A stretch of DNA of 64,000 nt, from positions 1-64,000 of the forward strand of contig JBKJIQ010000036.1 in assembly GCA_046598395.1 (NCBI GenBank), in the 5' to 3' direction. This stretch comes from JAENVU01 sp046598395 (GTDB lineage: Bacteria; Actinomycetota; Acidimicrobiia; IMCC26256; JAENVU01). The translations under genes and the position numbers were made by a program. Below the pieces are notes generated by a model, which saw nothing but the letters and a program-made list of their open reading frames with translations, had not been told where the DNA came from and ran no database searches. Positions within the stretch are counted from its first letter, which is position 1; every line of letters begins with the position of its first letter. Shown one piece after another: positions 8,528 through 17,630 of the stretch.

Positions 8528-8752
8528 ATGTGGGTTTACGATCACGCCGTGGATGCCGGGACTCGAGTGGAGGTGCGGTCGAGATTCGACCGCCAATGGG
8601 CTCGCGGTTTCGAGATCGTGGAATCGGTTGGTGGACCGAGCCCTGGCTATCTCATCCGTCGTCGATCCGACGGTTCAATCCTGCCGCTCGTTTTCGTGAA
8701 CGACGACGTCCGCGAGGAACACCGCCGCACCAACAACATGTGGTGGGTATAG
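8528..8752 (+). CDS. Conserved small actinobacterial protein
   Basis: A 74-residue protein beginning MWVYDHAVDAGTRVEVRS and ending RRTNNMWWV. The pattern of a basic, Tyr/Leu-rich strand (GYLIRRRSDGSILPLVF), then NDDVREEHRR and an aromatic NMWW tail, recurs in actinobacterial hypothetical proteins as I recall them; no function is known to me. The start is ATG 8528, preceded by a GGGGAAGG Shine-Dalgarno-like sequence. It is divergent from rnhB with a 62-bp gap. Confidence 0.7.
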   Translation: MWVYDHAVDAGTRVEVRSRFDRQWARGFEIVESVGGPSPGYLIRRRSDGSILPLVFVNDDVREEHRRTNNMWWV

Positions 8753-8774
8753 CGCGAGCCCGGACCGCGGAGGC

Positions 8775-9065
8775 TCAGCTGTCTTTGAGCGCCTCGATCA
8801 GGGTTTCGATCGGAAGGGCCTGCATGGTGGTGGTACGCATCGTGCCCCGCGAGGCCAGCGCGACTGCGGCCTTGGCCATCGTTGCTTCGTCGGGCGCCTC
8901 GATGATGTTCAGAAAATCCCACTGGCCCATCAGCGCGTACTGCGCGACCACGGTGAGGCCCATCGCCTCGACCTCCTTGGTCACCGCATGGAGCCGTTCC
9001 GGTTTCTCACGCAGCGTGGCCCAACCGCCAGGGCCGAGGGTGCTCAACATCGCGTAGGTAGGCAC
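8775..9065 (-). CDS. GYD domain protein
   Basis: A 96-residue ferredoxin-like small protein. The GYD family pattern is visible in YAMLSTLGPGGWATLREKPERLHAVTKEVEAMG, then VVAQYALMGQWDFLNIIEAPDEATMAKAAVALASRG and a TTMQALPIETL tail. The biochemical role of the family is unknown; members are dimeric alpha/beta-barrel proteins. It starts 24 bp after the HAD phosphatase gene on the same strand, so the two are probably cotranscribed. Confidence 0.85.
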   Translation of the reverse strand: MPTYAMLSTLGPGGWATLREKPERLHAVTKEVEAMGLTVVAQYALMGQWDFLNIIEAPDEATMAKAAVALASRGTMRTTTMQALPIETLIEALKDS

Positions 9066-9089
9066 GATCGTGATCCTACCGGCCCGGGC

Positions 9090-9734
9090 TCACGTCCCGA
9101 ACAACCCGATGCGAACCTCCGCGAGTGTCTCGAACGGATAAAACGGCACGGTCTCCTCGGCGCACCATCTCGCCAAGCCGTCCTTCGCGAAGACCACGTC
9201 GGCTGCGACCGCGGCCCGGCGGTCACTGACCCCATCACCGACGAGCACGGTCTGGCGCCCGCGTGCGGCGGCGGCTTCGATCGGCGCCCGCTTGCAGGTC
9301 CCACAGCTGGCACAAGCACACGACGGGTCGGCATTCGGAAACTCGAGCGCGCCCGTGGACCAGTCCACCTCATTGGTCAGGATGGGGATTCCGAGATAAC
9401 CAAGCTGCTCGTGGACGTTGAACCCGAATCCATCGGACACGACTGACACTTCGGCCCCGACGTCGAGGAGTGCCGTGACCAGTGAGTCGACATCGGGATC
9501 CATCGGCACTTCGGCGGCAACGGCTCGCAACCGGGATTCATCCGCGCCCAACAGTGCCCACTCCAAGGCCAGACACTCGCGACTCCCGATTTCACCTGCC
9601 TCATAGCGATTGCCGACCTCCCGCCATCCCGGCGCCGCCAACCGCTGGAGGAGATACACGCCCGTGTCCGTAGCGCTGATCGTGCCATCAAAGTCGAAAA
9701 AGATGGCAGCAGACGACAGATCGCGGATCAGCAT
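9090..9734 (-). CDS. HAD-IB family phosphatase, MtnX-like
   Basis: A 214-residue haloacid-dehalogenase hydrolase. Motif I is FFDFDGTISATDT near residue 12, motif II is VSVVSDG, and motif III/IV is TVLVGDGVSDRRAAVAADVVFA. The cap is small and helical, as in subfamily IB phosphoserine or MtnX-type phosphatases. An unusual CACASCGTC cluster lies between motifs II and III and may bind a metal. The substrate is unknown: no other methionine-salvage gene is nearby, so MtnX function is not assumed. Confidence 0.82.
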   Translation of the reverse strand: MLIRDLSSAAIFFDFDGTISATDTGVYLLQRLAAPGWREVGNRYEAGEIGSRECLALEWALLGADESRLRAVAAEVPMDPDVDSLVTALLDVGAEVSVVSDGFGFNVHEQLGYLGIPILTNEVDWSTGALEFPNADPSCACASCGTCKRAPIEAAAARGRQTVLVGDGVSDRRAAVAADVVFAKDGLARWCAEETVPFYPFETLAEVRIGLFGT

Positions 9735-9814
9735 CGGGGCACCCTAGACATCCATCCGGCGCGCCCACCTTCTCAAATCGGGCACAATGATCACTTCTAC
9801 TGGGAGGTGGACGG

Positions 9815-11263
9815 GTGGATCTCGACCGGAGACAGTTTCTGAAGCGCGCCGGAGTGACCGGCGGTGCGTTGGCCGCGCTGGCCGCGTTGCCTGGGTGCAA
9901 GACGCTGTTCCCGCCGGGCTACGCCCACGGCGCCACGATCCTGGACGGCGCCGCGGCGGACTCACCGATCGACACCGTCGTCATCGTCATGATGGAGAAC
10001 CGTTCCTTCGACCACTGGCTGGGATGGCTCGGAACCGACCAGGCCTACCTCGAGTCCGGTCGGAGCAAGTACGGCAACTTCTTTGTGGTCGATGCCAACA
10101 ACCAGAGCACCCACGAGGGTCCGAGCGGCCCGGTGCACACCCAACACATGGTCGGGTGGGATCAACTGTCCAACCCGTACCGCGGCTGTGACTTCAGCGA
10201 CCCGAACCACGGTTGGAACTCCGGACGAGCCCAACGCGACCTCGGGTTCCTCGCACCGACCTCCAACGACGACGTACTGCCGATTGGCTACTACGAGGGC
10301 GCGGATCTTCCGTTCACACAGAAGTTCGCGAAGGCCTTTACGGTCTTCGACGACTACCACTGCTCGCTGCTCGGCCCCACGTGGCCCAACCGCCACTACC
10401 TCCACGGCGCACAGTCGGGCGGCAACAAGACCAACGCATTCCCACCGCCGACCGGCTTCGACTGGCCGTTGATCTGGGAGAAGCTTGCGGCAGCCAACGT
10501 TTCCGCGAAGTACTACTACAGCGACCTTCCGTTCGCCGCGCTCTACGGCGCCCGCATGAACCCGTTTCTCGCGCCGATCGCCGATTACTACACCGATTGC
10601 GCGAACGGGACCTTGCCCCAGGTCGCAATGATCGACCCCTCATTCGGCGGACCCGGCCAGAACGACGACCACCCGCTCGCCGATGTGCGGGGTGGCCAGG
10701 CCTTCATGCGTGATGTGTTCAAAGCGTTCTCGGGTTCCCCGAAGTGGCAGCACGGCCTCTTCGTTGCCACCTACGACGAGTGGGGTGGTTTCTTCGATCA
10801 TGTACCGCCACCGCACTTCGCCGACGACCGCGCCAATGCCGTTGACCAGGACGATTTCTCGCAGGCCGGTTATCGGGTGCCCACCGTGATCGCGTCACCG
10901 TACGCACAGCGCGGCATGGTGGACCGGCGCACCTACGACCACGCGTCGATCCTGCGCTTCCTCGAATGGCGATTCCTGGGCGCACCACCGGAAGGCCCGG
11001 GCGCGCCCGGCGACTCGTGGTTCCTCACGCGCCGCGACCAGTACGCACTCAACCTGGGTGGCAGTCTCAGCGCTTCGATCATCGACACTGACCTCGGCTT
11101 CGACATCAACGCGATCCAGATCGACCCGCCGTCGGCCGCGTGCGGTACCGGTCCCGCCGGGCTCTCGAACATGGCTCGATCGGTACTCGAAGCCGATGAC
11201 CCCGCGTTCGATGAAGGCACGTGGCAGACGTTCCTCGATCAGCAAGGGCTCAAACTCCGCTGA
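9815..11263 (+). CDS. Secreted phospholipase C / phosphoesterase family protein (Tat signal)
   Basis: Exported phosphoesterase of the bacterial phospholipase C/acid phosphatase family. A twin-arginine signal (DRRQFLKRAGVTGG) leads to an alanine-rich core and ALPGC, a possible lipobox, so it may be a Tat-exported lipoprotein. Family motifs are VVIVMMENRSFDHWLG near residue 55, DYHCSLLGPTWPNRHY, DPSFGGPGQNDDHPLADVRGG and ATYDEWGGFFDHVPPP. The protein has 482 residues. The GTG start at 9815 follows a GGGAGG ribosome site. The substrate is unknown; phospholipids or other phosphate esters are possible. Confidence 0.9.
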   Translation: MDLDRRQFLKRAGVTGGALAALAALPGCKTLFPPGYAHGATILDGAAADSPIDTVVIVMMENRSFDHWLGWLGTDQAYLESGRSKYGNFFVVDANNQSTHEGPSGPVHTQHMVGWDQLSNPYRGCDFSDPNHGWNSGRAQRDLGFLAPTSNDDVLPIGYYEGADLPFTQKFAKAFTVFDDYHCSLLGPTWPNRHYLHGAQSGGNKTNAFPPPTGFDWPLIWEKLAAANVSAKYYYSDLPFAALYGARMNPFLAPIADYYTDCANGTLPQVAMIDPSFGGPGQNDDHPLADVRGGQAFMRDVFKAFSGSPKWQHGLFVATYDEWGGFFDHVPPPHFADDRANAVDQDDFSQAGYRVPTVIASPYAQRGMVDRRTYDHASILRFLEWRFLGAPPEGPGAPGDSWFLTRRDQYALNLGGSLSASIIDTDLGFDINAIQIDPPSAACGTGPAGLSNMARSVLEADDPAFDEGTWQTFLDQQGLKLR

Positions 11264-11361
11264 CCAAACTGCTTCTGTGCGCGAAAACGGCCGGTGAGCA
11301 CGGTGGCACCGACGGGAGCGGACACGTCCGGCTTACACCTCCAATCTCGTAGCATTCCGTT

Positions 11362-14097
11362 ATGAGCGCACCCACCGTCGTTGCAATTGTTCCGCATACA
11401 CACTGGGATCGGGAGTGGTATTCCCCGTTCCAGGCGTTCCGTATCAGGCTCGTGCGACTGCTCGACGAGCTCTTGCCGCTTTTAGAATCGGATCTCGCGT
11501 ACGCCCGATTCTTGCTCGACGGGCAGACCGCAGTCCTCGACGATTACCTGGAAGTCCGACCCGAGGCCGCGGCCGCGCTGGGGCGGCTCGCCGCGAGTAA
11601 CCGCCTGTCGGTCGGCCCGTGGATGATTCTCATGGACGAGTTCATGGTCTCGGGCGAAACCATCATCCGCGATCTCCAGATGGGCATTCGTCGCGCCACC
11701 GACTTCGGCGGTCCGATGGAAGTGGGCTACCTCCCCGACATGTTCGGCCACGTGGCCCAGATGCCGCAGATCTTGCGCGAGGCCGGCCTCGATCACGCGG
11801 TGGTGTGGCGCGGGGTGCCGTCGGAGGTAACGCAAGGCGCGTTCTGGTGGGAGGCCATCGACGGTTCGCGGGTGCGCGCCGAGTACCTCTACGGATCGTA
11901 TTCGAATGGCCGCGATCTCCCGGACGACGCGAAGCAACTCATCGGCCGCGCCCGCGGGTACGAGCAGGAGATCGGCGACGCGCGCATTCCGGGCAGTGGA
12001 CTCCTGCTCATGAATGGCACCGACCATCAAATGCCCCAACCGTGGCTCGGTCGGGTGGTGGCCGAGGCCAACGCGGTGCAAGACGACTACTCGTTCGTCG
12101 TCACCTCGCTCCCCGAGTATCTCGCCGACCAACCGGTGAACGGGCTGAAGACCTGGCGGGGTGAGTTGCGCTCCGGCGCGCGAGCCAACGTACTGATGGG
12201 CGTTGCCTCGAACCGGGTGGACATCCATCAGGCTTGCGCCGCAGCCGAACGCGCGCTGGAACGCCGCGCCGAGCCGCTCTCGACCCTCCTCCTCGCAGCC
12301 GATCGTTACCCCGCACCGTTGCTGGAAATCGCGTGGAAACTGCTCGTGCTCAACAGTGCCCACGACTCGTCGTGCGCGTGTAGCGCCGATGAGGTGGTCG
12401 ACGCGGTGAACGTCCGCTACCAAGAGGCCCGCCAGATCGGCGATGGACTCGCTCGGGATGCCCTCCACACACTCGGTTCCGAAGTTGACGCTCCCCGCGG
12501 CGCCACCATCGTCGCCAACCCCACACCGAGTGACCGGGGCGGCCTCATCGCGATTCGTGTCCCAGGTGTTGGACCCGTTCATCTGGTCGCGACCGACGAT
12601 GGCACCGAGGTCACCGCCCAGGTCACCGGGTCAATCGGCGGCGAGGGCTTCGCGATGACGATGAGCGGCGACCAGATCACCTCGATCACCGAGATGATGC
12701 GTGGGCCCGAGTTCGCCGGCACTCGCATCGCCAGTTACGAACTCGTTCGTGAAGCCGACGCCGCGGAACTCACGTGTATCGGCGCTGCGCCCGATCAAGC
12801 CGCAGTGGACCTCGAAGATCTGCGGGACGAACTGATCGAACTCGGAGCCACCGGCGTGTCGGTGACCGCCCGAGTCATGCGCGCACCCACACGCGAAGTC
12901 ATCGCCCGCGTTGGCGACGTTCCCGGCTTTGGGTGGCGCACGTTCACGGCGGTGGACGGCCCCGGCCCCGAAACCGCGTTGCGCGCGGGCGAGCACTGGC
13001 TCGCGAACGAACACCTCGAGGTCGCGGTGGACCCCCACTCCGGCACCTACACCATCACCACGACCGACGGCATCGTTGCGGGACGACTCGGACGGCTCGT
13101 GGACGGCGGTGACGGAGGCGACACCTATAACTACTCACCGCCTACCAACGACCTCGTCATCGACCATCCCGACGCAGTCACCGTCACATTGCACGAACAC
13201 GGACCCGTCCGAGCGCAGCTACGCGTCCTCACCTGGTATCGCTGGCCCCATCACGCGATCGGCAACGAGCGGTCGTGCAGCCGACGCAGCGATGAGCACC
13301 TGCTCACAGAGGTGATCACCACCCTCGAACTGCGTGCTGGAGAAACGTTCCTACGGGTCCGCACCGAGCTCGACCATCGATGCCGCGACCATCGGCTGCG
13401 GGTCCATTTCCCGCTCCCGAGTCCCGTCGAACACTCGCACGCCGAGTGTGCATTCGCGGTCGTCGAGCGTGGTCTCACCACCGAAGGCGGTCCTCACGAA
13501 ACTCCGTTGCCCACGTTCGTGTCCCGACGGTTTGTGGATGCGTCGGACGGCAACGAAGGAATCGCCCTCATCCACGATGGGCTCCTCGAGTACGAACTCG
13601 TGAACGAGGGTCGCGAACTCGCACTGACCTTGCTGCGGGCCACGGGTTACCTGTCACGTTCTGAGCTCGCGCTGCGCCCGAATCCCGCAGGCCCCCTCGA
13701 TCCGCTCGAAGGCCCGCAGCTCCAAGGGCCGCTCGCGGTCGAGTACTCCGTTGTGGTCCATCCTGGATCATGGAGCGACGCGAACCTCTACGAACTCGCG
13801 GATGAAGCGCTGGTGCCATTGGAGCGGGTCCGAGCCACCGGCCCCGGCACTCGCCCCGGGCGGGGCCGTCCGCTCCGCGTCGCCGGCGCCGTGACCTCCG
13901 CGGTCCTACGAGAGTCCGGCGGAATCGCGATCCGGCTCTTCAACCCCCTCGCGACGCCGACCCTCGTCGAGATCGAGGTCGACGAAACTCCCGCGCGCGG
14001 TTGGCTCGTCGACCTCCGTGGTCGGCCTCAACGTCGCATCGAAGCGAGCTTCGAACTCCGCGCCGGGGGCATCGCCACTATCCGCCTCGATCCCTGA
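11362..14097 (+). CDS. Glycoside hydrolase family 38 alpha-mannosidase
   Basis: Cytoplasmic-type GH38 enzyme of 911 residues with no signal peptide, expected to hydrolyse alpha-mannosides. The N-terminal catalytic barrel shows IVPHTHWDREWY (zinc-binding His and Asp), then GYLPDMFGHVAQMPQIL (PDMFGH carries the nucleophile Asp) and LLLMNGTDHQMPQP. LNSAHDSSCACSADEVVDAV is another conserved segment. The second half is the beta-rich domain typical of the family. It starts 98 bp after the phosphoesterase gene. A perfect palindrome follows the stop. The physiological substrate is not evident from the neighbours. Confidence 0.93.
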   Translation: MSAPTVVAIVPHTHWDREWYSPFQAFRIRLVRLLDELLPLLESDLAYARFLLDGQTAVLDDYLEVRPEAAAALGRLAASNRLSVGPWMILMDEFMVSGETIIRDLQMGIRRATDFGGPMEVGYLPDMFGHVAQMPQILREAGLDHAVVWRGVPSEVTQGAFWWEAIDGSRVRAEYLYGSYSNGRDLPDDAKQLIGRARGYEQEIGDARIPGSGLLLMNGTDHQMPQPWLGRVVAEANAVQDDYSFVVTSLPEYLADQPVNGLKTWRGELRSGARANVLMGVASNRVDIHQACAAAERALERRAEPLSTLLLAADRYPAPLLEIAWKLLVLNSAHDSSCACSADEVVDAVNVRYQEARQIGDGLARDALHTLGSEVDAPRGATIVANPTPSDRGGLIAIRVPGVGPVHLVATDDGTEVTAQVTGSIGGEGFAMTMSGDQITSITEMMRGPEFAGTRIASYELVREADAAELTCIGAAPDQAAVDLEDLRDELIELGATGVSVTARVMRAPTREVIARVGDVPGFGWRTFTAVDGPGPETALRAGEHWLANEHLEVAVDPHSGTYTITTTDGIVAGRLGRLVDGGDGGDTYNYSPPTNDLVIDHPDAVTVTLHEHGPVRAQLRVLTWYRWPHHAIGNERSCSRRSDEHLLTEVITTLELRAGETFLRVRTELDHRCRDHRLRVHFPLPSPVEHSHAECAFAVVERGLTTEGGPHETPLPTFVSRRFVDASDGNEGIALIHDGLLEYELVNEGRELALTLLRATGYLSRSELALRPNPAGPLDPLEGPQLQGPLAVEYSVVVHPGSWSDANLYELADEALVPLERVRATGPGTRPGRGRPLRVAGAVTSAVLRESGGIAIRLFNPLATPTLVEIEVDETPARGWLVDLRGRPQRRIEASFELRAGGIATIRLDP

Positions 14098-14103
14098 AAT
14101 ACG

Positions 14104-14150
14104 AACTTGCGTCACTTTTCCACGCTGAGCGTGGAAAAGTGACGCAAGTT
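14104..14150. terminator. 47-bp perfect palindrome between convergent genes
   Basis: Arms of 23 bp (14104-14126 and 14128-14150) are exactly complementary around a single central G at 14127. The arm opens AACTTGCGTCACTTTTCC. It lies 7 bp after the alpha-mannosidase stop and 10 bp before the stop of the convergent gene, the position of a bidirectional terminator. There is no strong U tract on either side. Perfection over 47 bp suggests recent origin or continuing selection. Confidence 0.7.
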
Positions 14151-14159
14151 GATGAGGAG

Positions 14160-15287
14160 TTAGACCGCGGTGGGACGCAGGAGGGTTTCCCCTACGGGTT
14201 CGCGGGTGGACCAGCCGGGGGCGAGCACCGGCGCAGTGAGTTCCAGCCCTTGCTCCGCATTCGCGACCTCCCACAGCAGCGCAGGGTGCTCGCCGTGCCA
14301 ACGGAGCGCAAAGGAGATCCGGCCGTGACGCGTCGGTGCGTCGAGCACCTCGACATCGATTCCGAGGGCGGGTGGGTCGACGAGCAATTCGATGTGGCCA
14401 TCGCGCTCACGCACATACCCGTCGCGAGCCGCGAGCAACGACCCGGCCGGGGTGGAATCGCGCAACGTTGCATCGCGCCGACGTGCCGCGCGCCGGTCGC
14501 GCATCGATAATCCCCGCCAGGCCCACTCGGCCTGCTCGTCGAATCCCCAATCCTCGAGCGCGGCCGCGGCCGCCGGTCCCGGATCGGGATCGAGCAAGAT
14601 CTGGCTGCGAGCCAAGTCGAGCGCGGCAACCGTGTCCGCGGGCCCGCGCACGCGCATTGCTCGATCGAGATGCATCTGCCAGCCGCGCGCGGCGGCTGCC
14701 GCGTCAGGGATCTGGGCCAGATCGAGTTTCGGCGCATCCTCACCACAGACCATTGCGACCCGCATCCGATTGCGATGGCTGAGCGGGAAGAGCAAAGTGG
14801 AGCGCAATGTGCCCGCCGGAAACTGTCGGGCAGGGAACACCCCCGTCTCCACGCCGCACTGTTCCGGCGTGAGCTCCACGTCGGTGACATCCCAGCGCGG
14901 CGGCGCGAATGGAAGGATCAAGGCGGCCAATCCATCGACGATCAGCGTGGCACCATCGAGCGCGATCGACGTGGCCCCGCGTACCACGAAGCCAACGATG
15001 CACGCTGCTGGTGATGCGTTTTCCACTTCCACGACCACGACGCCGCCCGTGCCGCCGATCCCGTAGGCGCGCTGAATCGCATCACCACTCGGGATCTTTA
15101 GGCGGGTCTCGGCCACGGGCGTGCCATCCAGCACCGATTGGCGCACCGCGGGTTCACGCGCGGGAACTCGCCATCGATCATCCGCGCCGATCCACCAATC
15201 GAGCGTCCACGACTCCCCAACGACGGCCAGGGCACCGCGCGGATCAATCGTGGCGCGACCGTCTGATCCAATCGAGCCGAGAATCAC
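14160..15287 (-). CDS. Uncharacterised protein in the plsC-gpsA operon
   Basis: A 375-residue soluble protein I do not recognise. It is beta-rich in the first half (WTLDWWIGADDRWRVPAREPAVRQS, VVVVEVENASPAACIVGFVVRGATSIALDG), which looks like a carbohydrate-enzyme accessory fold. The second half is helical, with DRAMRVRGPADTVAALDLARSQILL and WGFDEQAEWAWRGLSMRDRRAARRR. There is no signal peptide. The GTG start overlaps the gpsA stop as GTGA, so expression is tightly coupled to glycerolipid synthesis. Function unknown; a link to glycerol-phosphate or glycoside metabolism is only a context guess. Confidence 0.75.
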   Translation of the reverse strand: MILGSIGSDGRATIDPRGALAVVGESWTLDWWIGADDRWRVPAREPAVRQSVLDGTPVAETRLKIPSGDAIQRAYGIGGTGGVVVVEVENASPAACIVGFVVRGATSIALDGATLIVDGLAALILPFAPPRWDVTDVELTPEQCGVETGVFPARQFPAGTLRSTLLFPLSHRNRMRVAMVCGEDAPKLDLAQIPDAAAAARGWQMHLDRAMRVRGPADTVAALDLARSQILLDPDPGPAAAAALEDWGFDEQAEWAWRGLSMRDRRAARRRDATLRDSTPAGSLLAARDGYVRERDGHIELLVDPPALGIDVEVLDAPTRHGRISFALRWHGEHPALLWEVANAEQGLELTAPVLAPGWSTREPVGETLLRPTAV

Positions 15288-16309
15288 CGGTCGCCACCAA
15301 GTTCGGGTTTCGCCTCGCGCAGCATCAACGCCGGAACAATCTCCGCCGGCGTGCGGCCGTCGTACAGCACCGCACCGACTTGCTCGGCGATCGGCATCTC
15401 GATGCCCTGGCGCGCCGCAAGCTCGAGTACCGCCTCCGTGCTCTTCACTCCCTCCGCGACCATCTTCATTTCCGCCACGATCTCATCGAGTTTGCGTCCC
15501 TGCCCGAGCGCGACCCCCACCGTGCGGTTCCGGCTCTTCTCACTGGTGCAGGTGGCCACCAGATCACCCATCCCCGCGAGCCCCGAGAAGGTGAGCGGGT
15601 CACCACCGAGCGCACTTCCCAGCCTCGCCAACTCAGCGAGACCGCGCGTGATCAACGCGGCCTTGGTGTTGTCGCCGTAGCCGAGCCCGTGGGCGATGCC
15701 CGCGGCGAGTGCGATCACATTCTTCAATGCCCCCGCAATCTCACAGCCGACCACATCCGGGTTGGTGTACACCCGGAAGGTCGCAGTCATGAACAAACTC
15801 TGGAGTTCGGCGGCGGTCTCAGCGTCTTCGATCGCCACCACCGACGCCGTGGGCTGACCGAGTGCCACCTCCCGGGCAAGGTTCGGCCCGGTCAACACCC
15901 CGATGCGGTCGCGACGGTGACTGGTGAGCACATCGGCCACGACTTCGGTCATCCGCAGGCTCGTTCCTTGCTCCAACCCTTTGGACAGACTCAAGATGGG
16001 AACGTCGTTGCCGATCGCGGGCGCGGCGGCAACGAGAACCGACCGAAACCCGTGCGAGGGAACCCCCATGACCACCACATCAGCACCCGAGCATGCGGCG
16101 ATCAGGTCGGACGTCGCGGCTAACGAGTCCGGCAACGCGATGTCGGCGAGGTAGTCGGGATTGCAGTGCTCATCCATCACCCGTTGCGCGACGGCCGGGT
16201 CACGCGCCCAAAGGACCGCGTCGGCATTCACCGCGGCGATTGCACCGACCGCGGTGCCCCACGTTCCTGCGCCGATCACCGCGACCTTGGCTGTCCCTCG
16301 TGCATTCAT
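15284..16309 (-). CDS. gpsA: NAD(P)-dependent glycerol-3-phosphate dehydrogenase
   Basis: Makes sn-glycerol-3-phosphate from dihydroxyacetone phosphate for phospholipid synthesis. It has a Rossmann motif VAVIGAGTWGTAVGAIAA at residues 9-26, the substrate-site segments SLSKGLEQGT and GPNLAREVALGQPTA, and GALKNVIALAAGIAHGLGYGDNTKAALITRGLAE with the catalytic lysine. The start is ATG 16309, which overlaps the plsC stop as ATGA; the longer reading frame upstream is plsC antisense-frame noise. Length 341 residues, normal for the family. Confidence 0.96.
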   Translation of the reverse strand: MNARGTAKVAVIGAGTWGTAVGAIAAVNADAVLWARDPAVAQRVMDEHCNPDYLADIALPDSLAATSDLIAACSGADVVVMGVPSHGFRSVLVAAAPAIGNDVPILSLSKGLEQGTSLRMTEVVADVLTSHRRDRIGVLTGPNLAREVALGQPTASVVAIEDAETAAELQSLFMTATFRVYTNPDVVGCEIAGALKNVIALAAGIAHGLGYGDNTKAALITRGLAELARLGSALGGDPLTFSGLAGMGDLVATCTSEKSRNRTVGVALGQGRKLDEIVAEMKMVAEGVKSTEAVLELAARQGIEMPIAEQVGAVLYDGRTPAEIVPALMLREAKPELGGDR

Positions 16310-17007
16310 CGACAACTCCTCACCACGGCGGTCTCCGGTCCTCGTACCCACCAGTCTCCTTCGCTCGCAGCCGGCAGTTGCGGGTACTCCGCGCGGGCCT
16401 GTCGGAGCTGCACGCAAATCGCTTCCATGATCTGATCCGTCGCTTCCAAGACGTCGTCGTCGGCACCGATGTGCAGCGGGGCACCGATCTTCACGACCTC
16501 GGCGATTCCAGCTCGCCACCGCGGCTTTCGGCCCTTGAACAACAAGCGATGCAAGCCCCATAACCCAATCGGAACCACGGGCGCGCCCGTTGCTTGCGCG
16601 AGCCGTGCGGTTCCGGTCTTGCCAATCATGGGCTCCAGATCGAGGGAGATCGTTCCTTCCGGAAACACTGCGATGCAGCGCCCTTGCCCCAGCGCGGCTT
16701 CGGCTTCCATCAGTGAGCCCGCGGCCGCCGCGGTGCCGCGGTTCACCGAGATCATGCCCGCGCCCTTCAGTAACCCACCGAGGACCGGCTTCTCGAACAT
16801 TTCGTCCTTGGTGAGGAAGCGCGTTCGACGGCCGCGCTTCGTGACGAAGTAACCCAGCGCGAGCGGATCGAGATACGAGGTGTGATTACACGCGAGGATC
16901 ACCGACCCCTCCGACGGGATGTGCTCGAGGCCATCCAGGAACCATTTGATTCCGAGATGCATCGGTGGGTACAACACACCGCGTATGGCATCAAATGCGA
17001 GGTCCAC
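16306..17007 (-). CDS. plsC: 1-acyl-sn-glycerol-3-phosphate acyltransferase (PlsC-like)
   Basis: Membrane-associated acyltransferase, 233 residues. The catalytic HX4D motif is in CNHTSYLDPLALGYF, and the acceptor-binding FPEGT is in IAVFPEGTISLDLEPMIGKTG. VPIGLWGLH completes the family core. It forms an operon with gpsA, which supplies its substrate precursor. The order plsC-gpsA with a 4-base overlap is consistent with phosphatidic acid synthesis. A short hydrophobic N-terminal stretch (GVLYPPMHLGIKWFL) could anchor it to the membrane. Confidence 0.92.
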   Translation of the reverse strand: MDLAFDAIRGVLYPPMHLGIKWFLDGLEHIPSEGSVILACNHTSYLDPLALGYFVTKRGRRTRFLTKDEMFEKPVLGGLLKGAGMISVNRGTAAAAGSLMEAEAALGQGRCIAVFPEGTISLDLEPMIGKTGTARLAQATGAPVVPIGLWGLHRLLFKGRKPRWRAGIAEVVKIGAPLHIGADDDVLEATDQIMEAICVQLRQARAEYPQLPAASEGDWWVRGPETAVVRSCR

Positions 17008-17030
17008 GGGCCGGTAGCATACGCAGCCCC

Positions 17031-17630
17031 ATGCAGAGCGTCCCCGGTCCCCGCCCGCCTGCGGGAGTCGTGGTCCCGATCCGTGCCTTCACGACAGGAA
17101 TGGCGCGCCTCGCGGCGGCGCTCAACGACCACGATCGGATTCGCCTCGCCACCACGATGGCTGCCCGGGTGGTTGCCGCGGCCGGACCACTCCCCGTCGT
17201 GATCGTGTCGTCCGCGCCCGAAGTCCGCACCTGGGCCGAGGGCGCCGAGTTGGTCGTGATCGCTGATCCCGGCACGGGCCTCGATGATGCAGTGACCGCC
17301 GGCTGCGCTGCAATGCGCGCGCTGGATCTAGCCCGAGTGATCGTCGCCCACGCCGACCTTCCACGAGCGCGTCCGGATTCCTTGACCCGTTTTGCCACAT
17401 TCGAACCGGACATCGTGACCATCGTTCCGTGTCATCGCGACGACGGGACCCCGGTGATCTCACTCCCCGCCCGCATCCAGTTTCCGTTCGCGTACGGCCC
17501 CGGCTCCGCCCGTCGACACGCGGCGATTGCGCGACGAGCGGGGCTCACGGTTCGCATCATTCGGGACGCAGAACTCGGCTACGACGTGGACATACCCGAA
17601 GATCTCTCCGAAGAGCTGACCTTCCCGTGA
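17031..17630 (+). CDS. cofC: 2-phospho-L-lactate / PEP guanylyltransferase (F420 biosynthesis)
   Basis: Nucleotidyltransferase (CofC in archaea, FbiD in actinobacteria) that activates 2-phospholactate or phosphoenolpyruvate with GTP for coenzyme F420 synthesis. The 199-residue protein opens with GVVVPIRAFTTGMARLAAAL, the family's VPVK/R-F substrate loop. It also has VIVSSAPEV, a DPGTGLDDAV loop, and RVIVAHADLPRA at the metal site. The start is ATG 17031; a longer frame overlaps plsC. The stop overlaps the next gene as GTGA. Use of F420 agrees with the PPOX-class protein at 6779-7228. Confidence 0.85.
   Translation: MQSVPGPRPPAGVVVPIRAFTTGMARLAAALNDHDRIRLATTMAARVVAAAGPLPVVIVSSAPEVRTWAEGAELVVIADPGTGLDDAVTAGCAAMRALDLARVIVAHADLPRARPDSLTRFATFEPDIVTIVPCHRDDGTPVISLPARIQFPFAYGPGSARRHAAIARRAGLTVRIIRDAELGYDVDIPEDLSEELTFP

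Noticed and set aside
16310..16561. N-terminal extension of GpsA
   Set aside because: It lies within plsC in another frame and is Arg-rich; the Rossmann motif begins right after the ATG at 16309.
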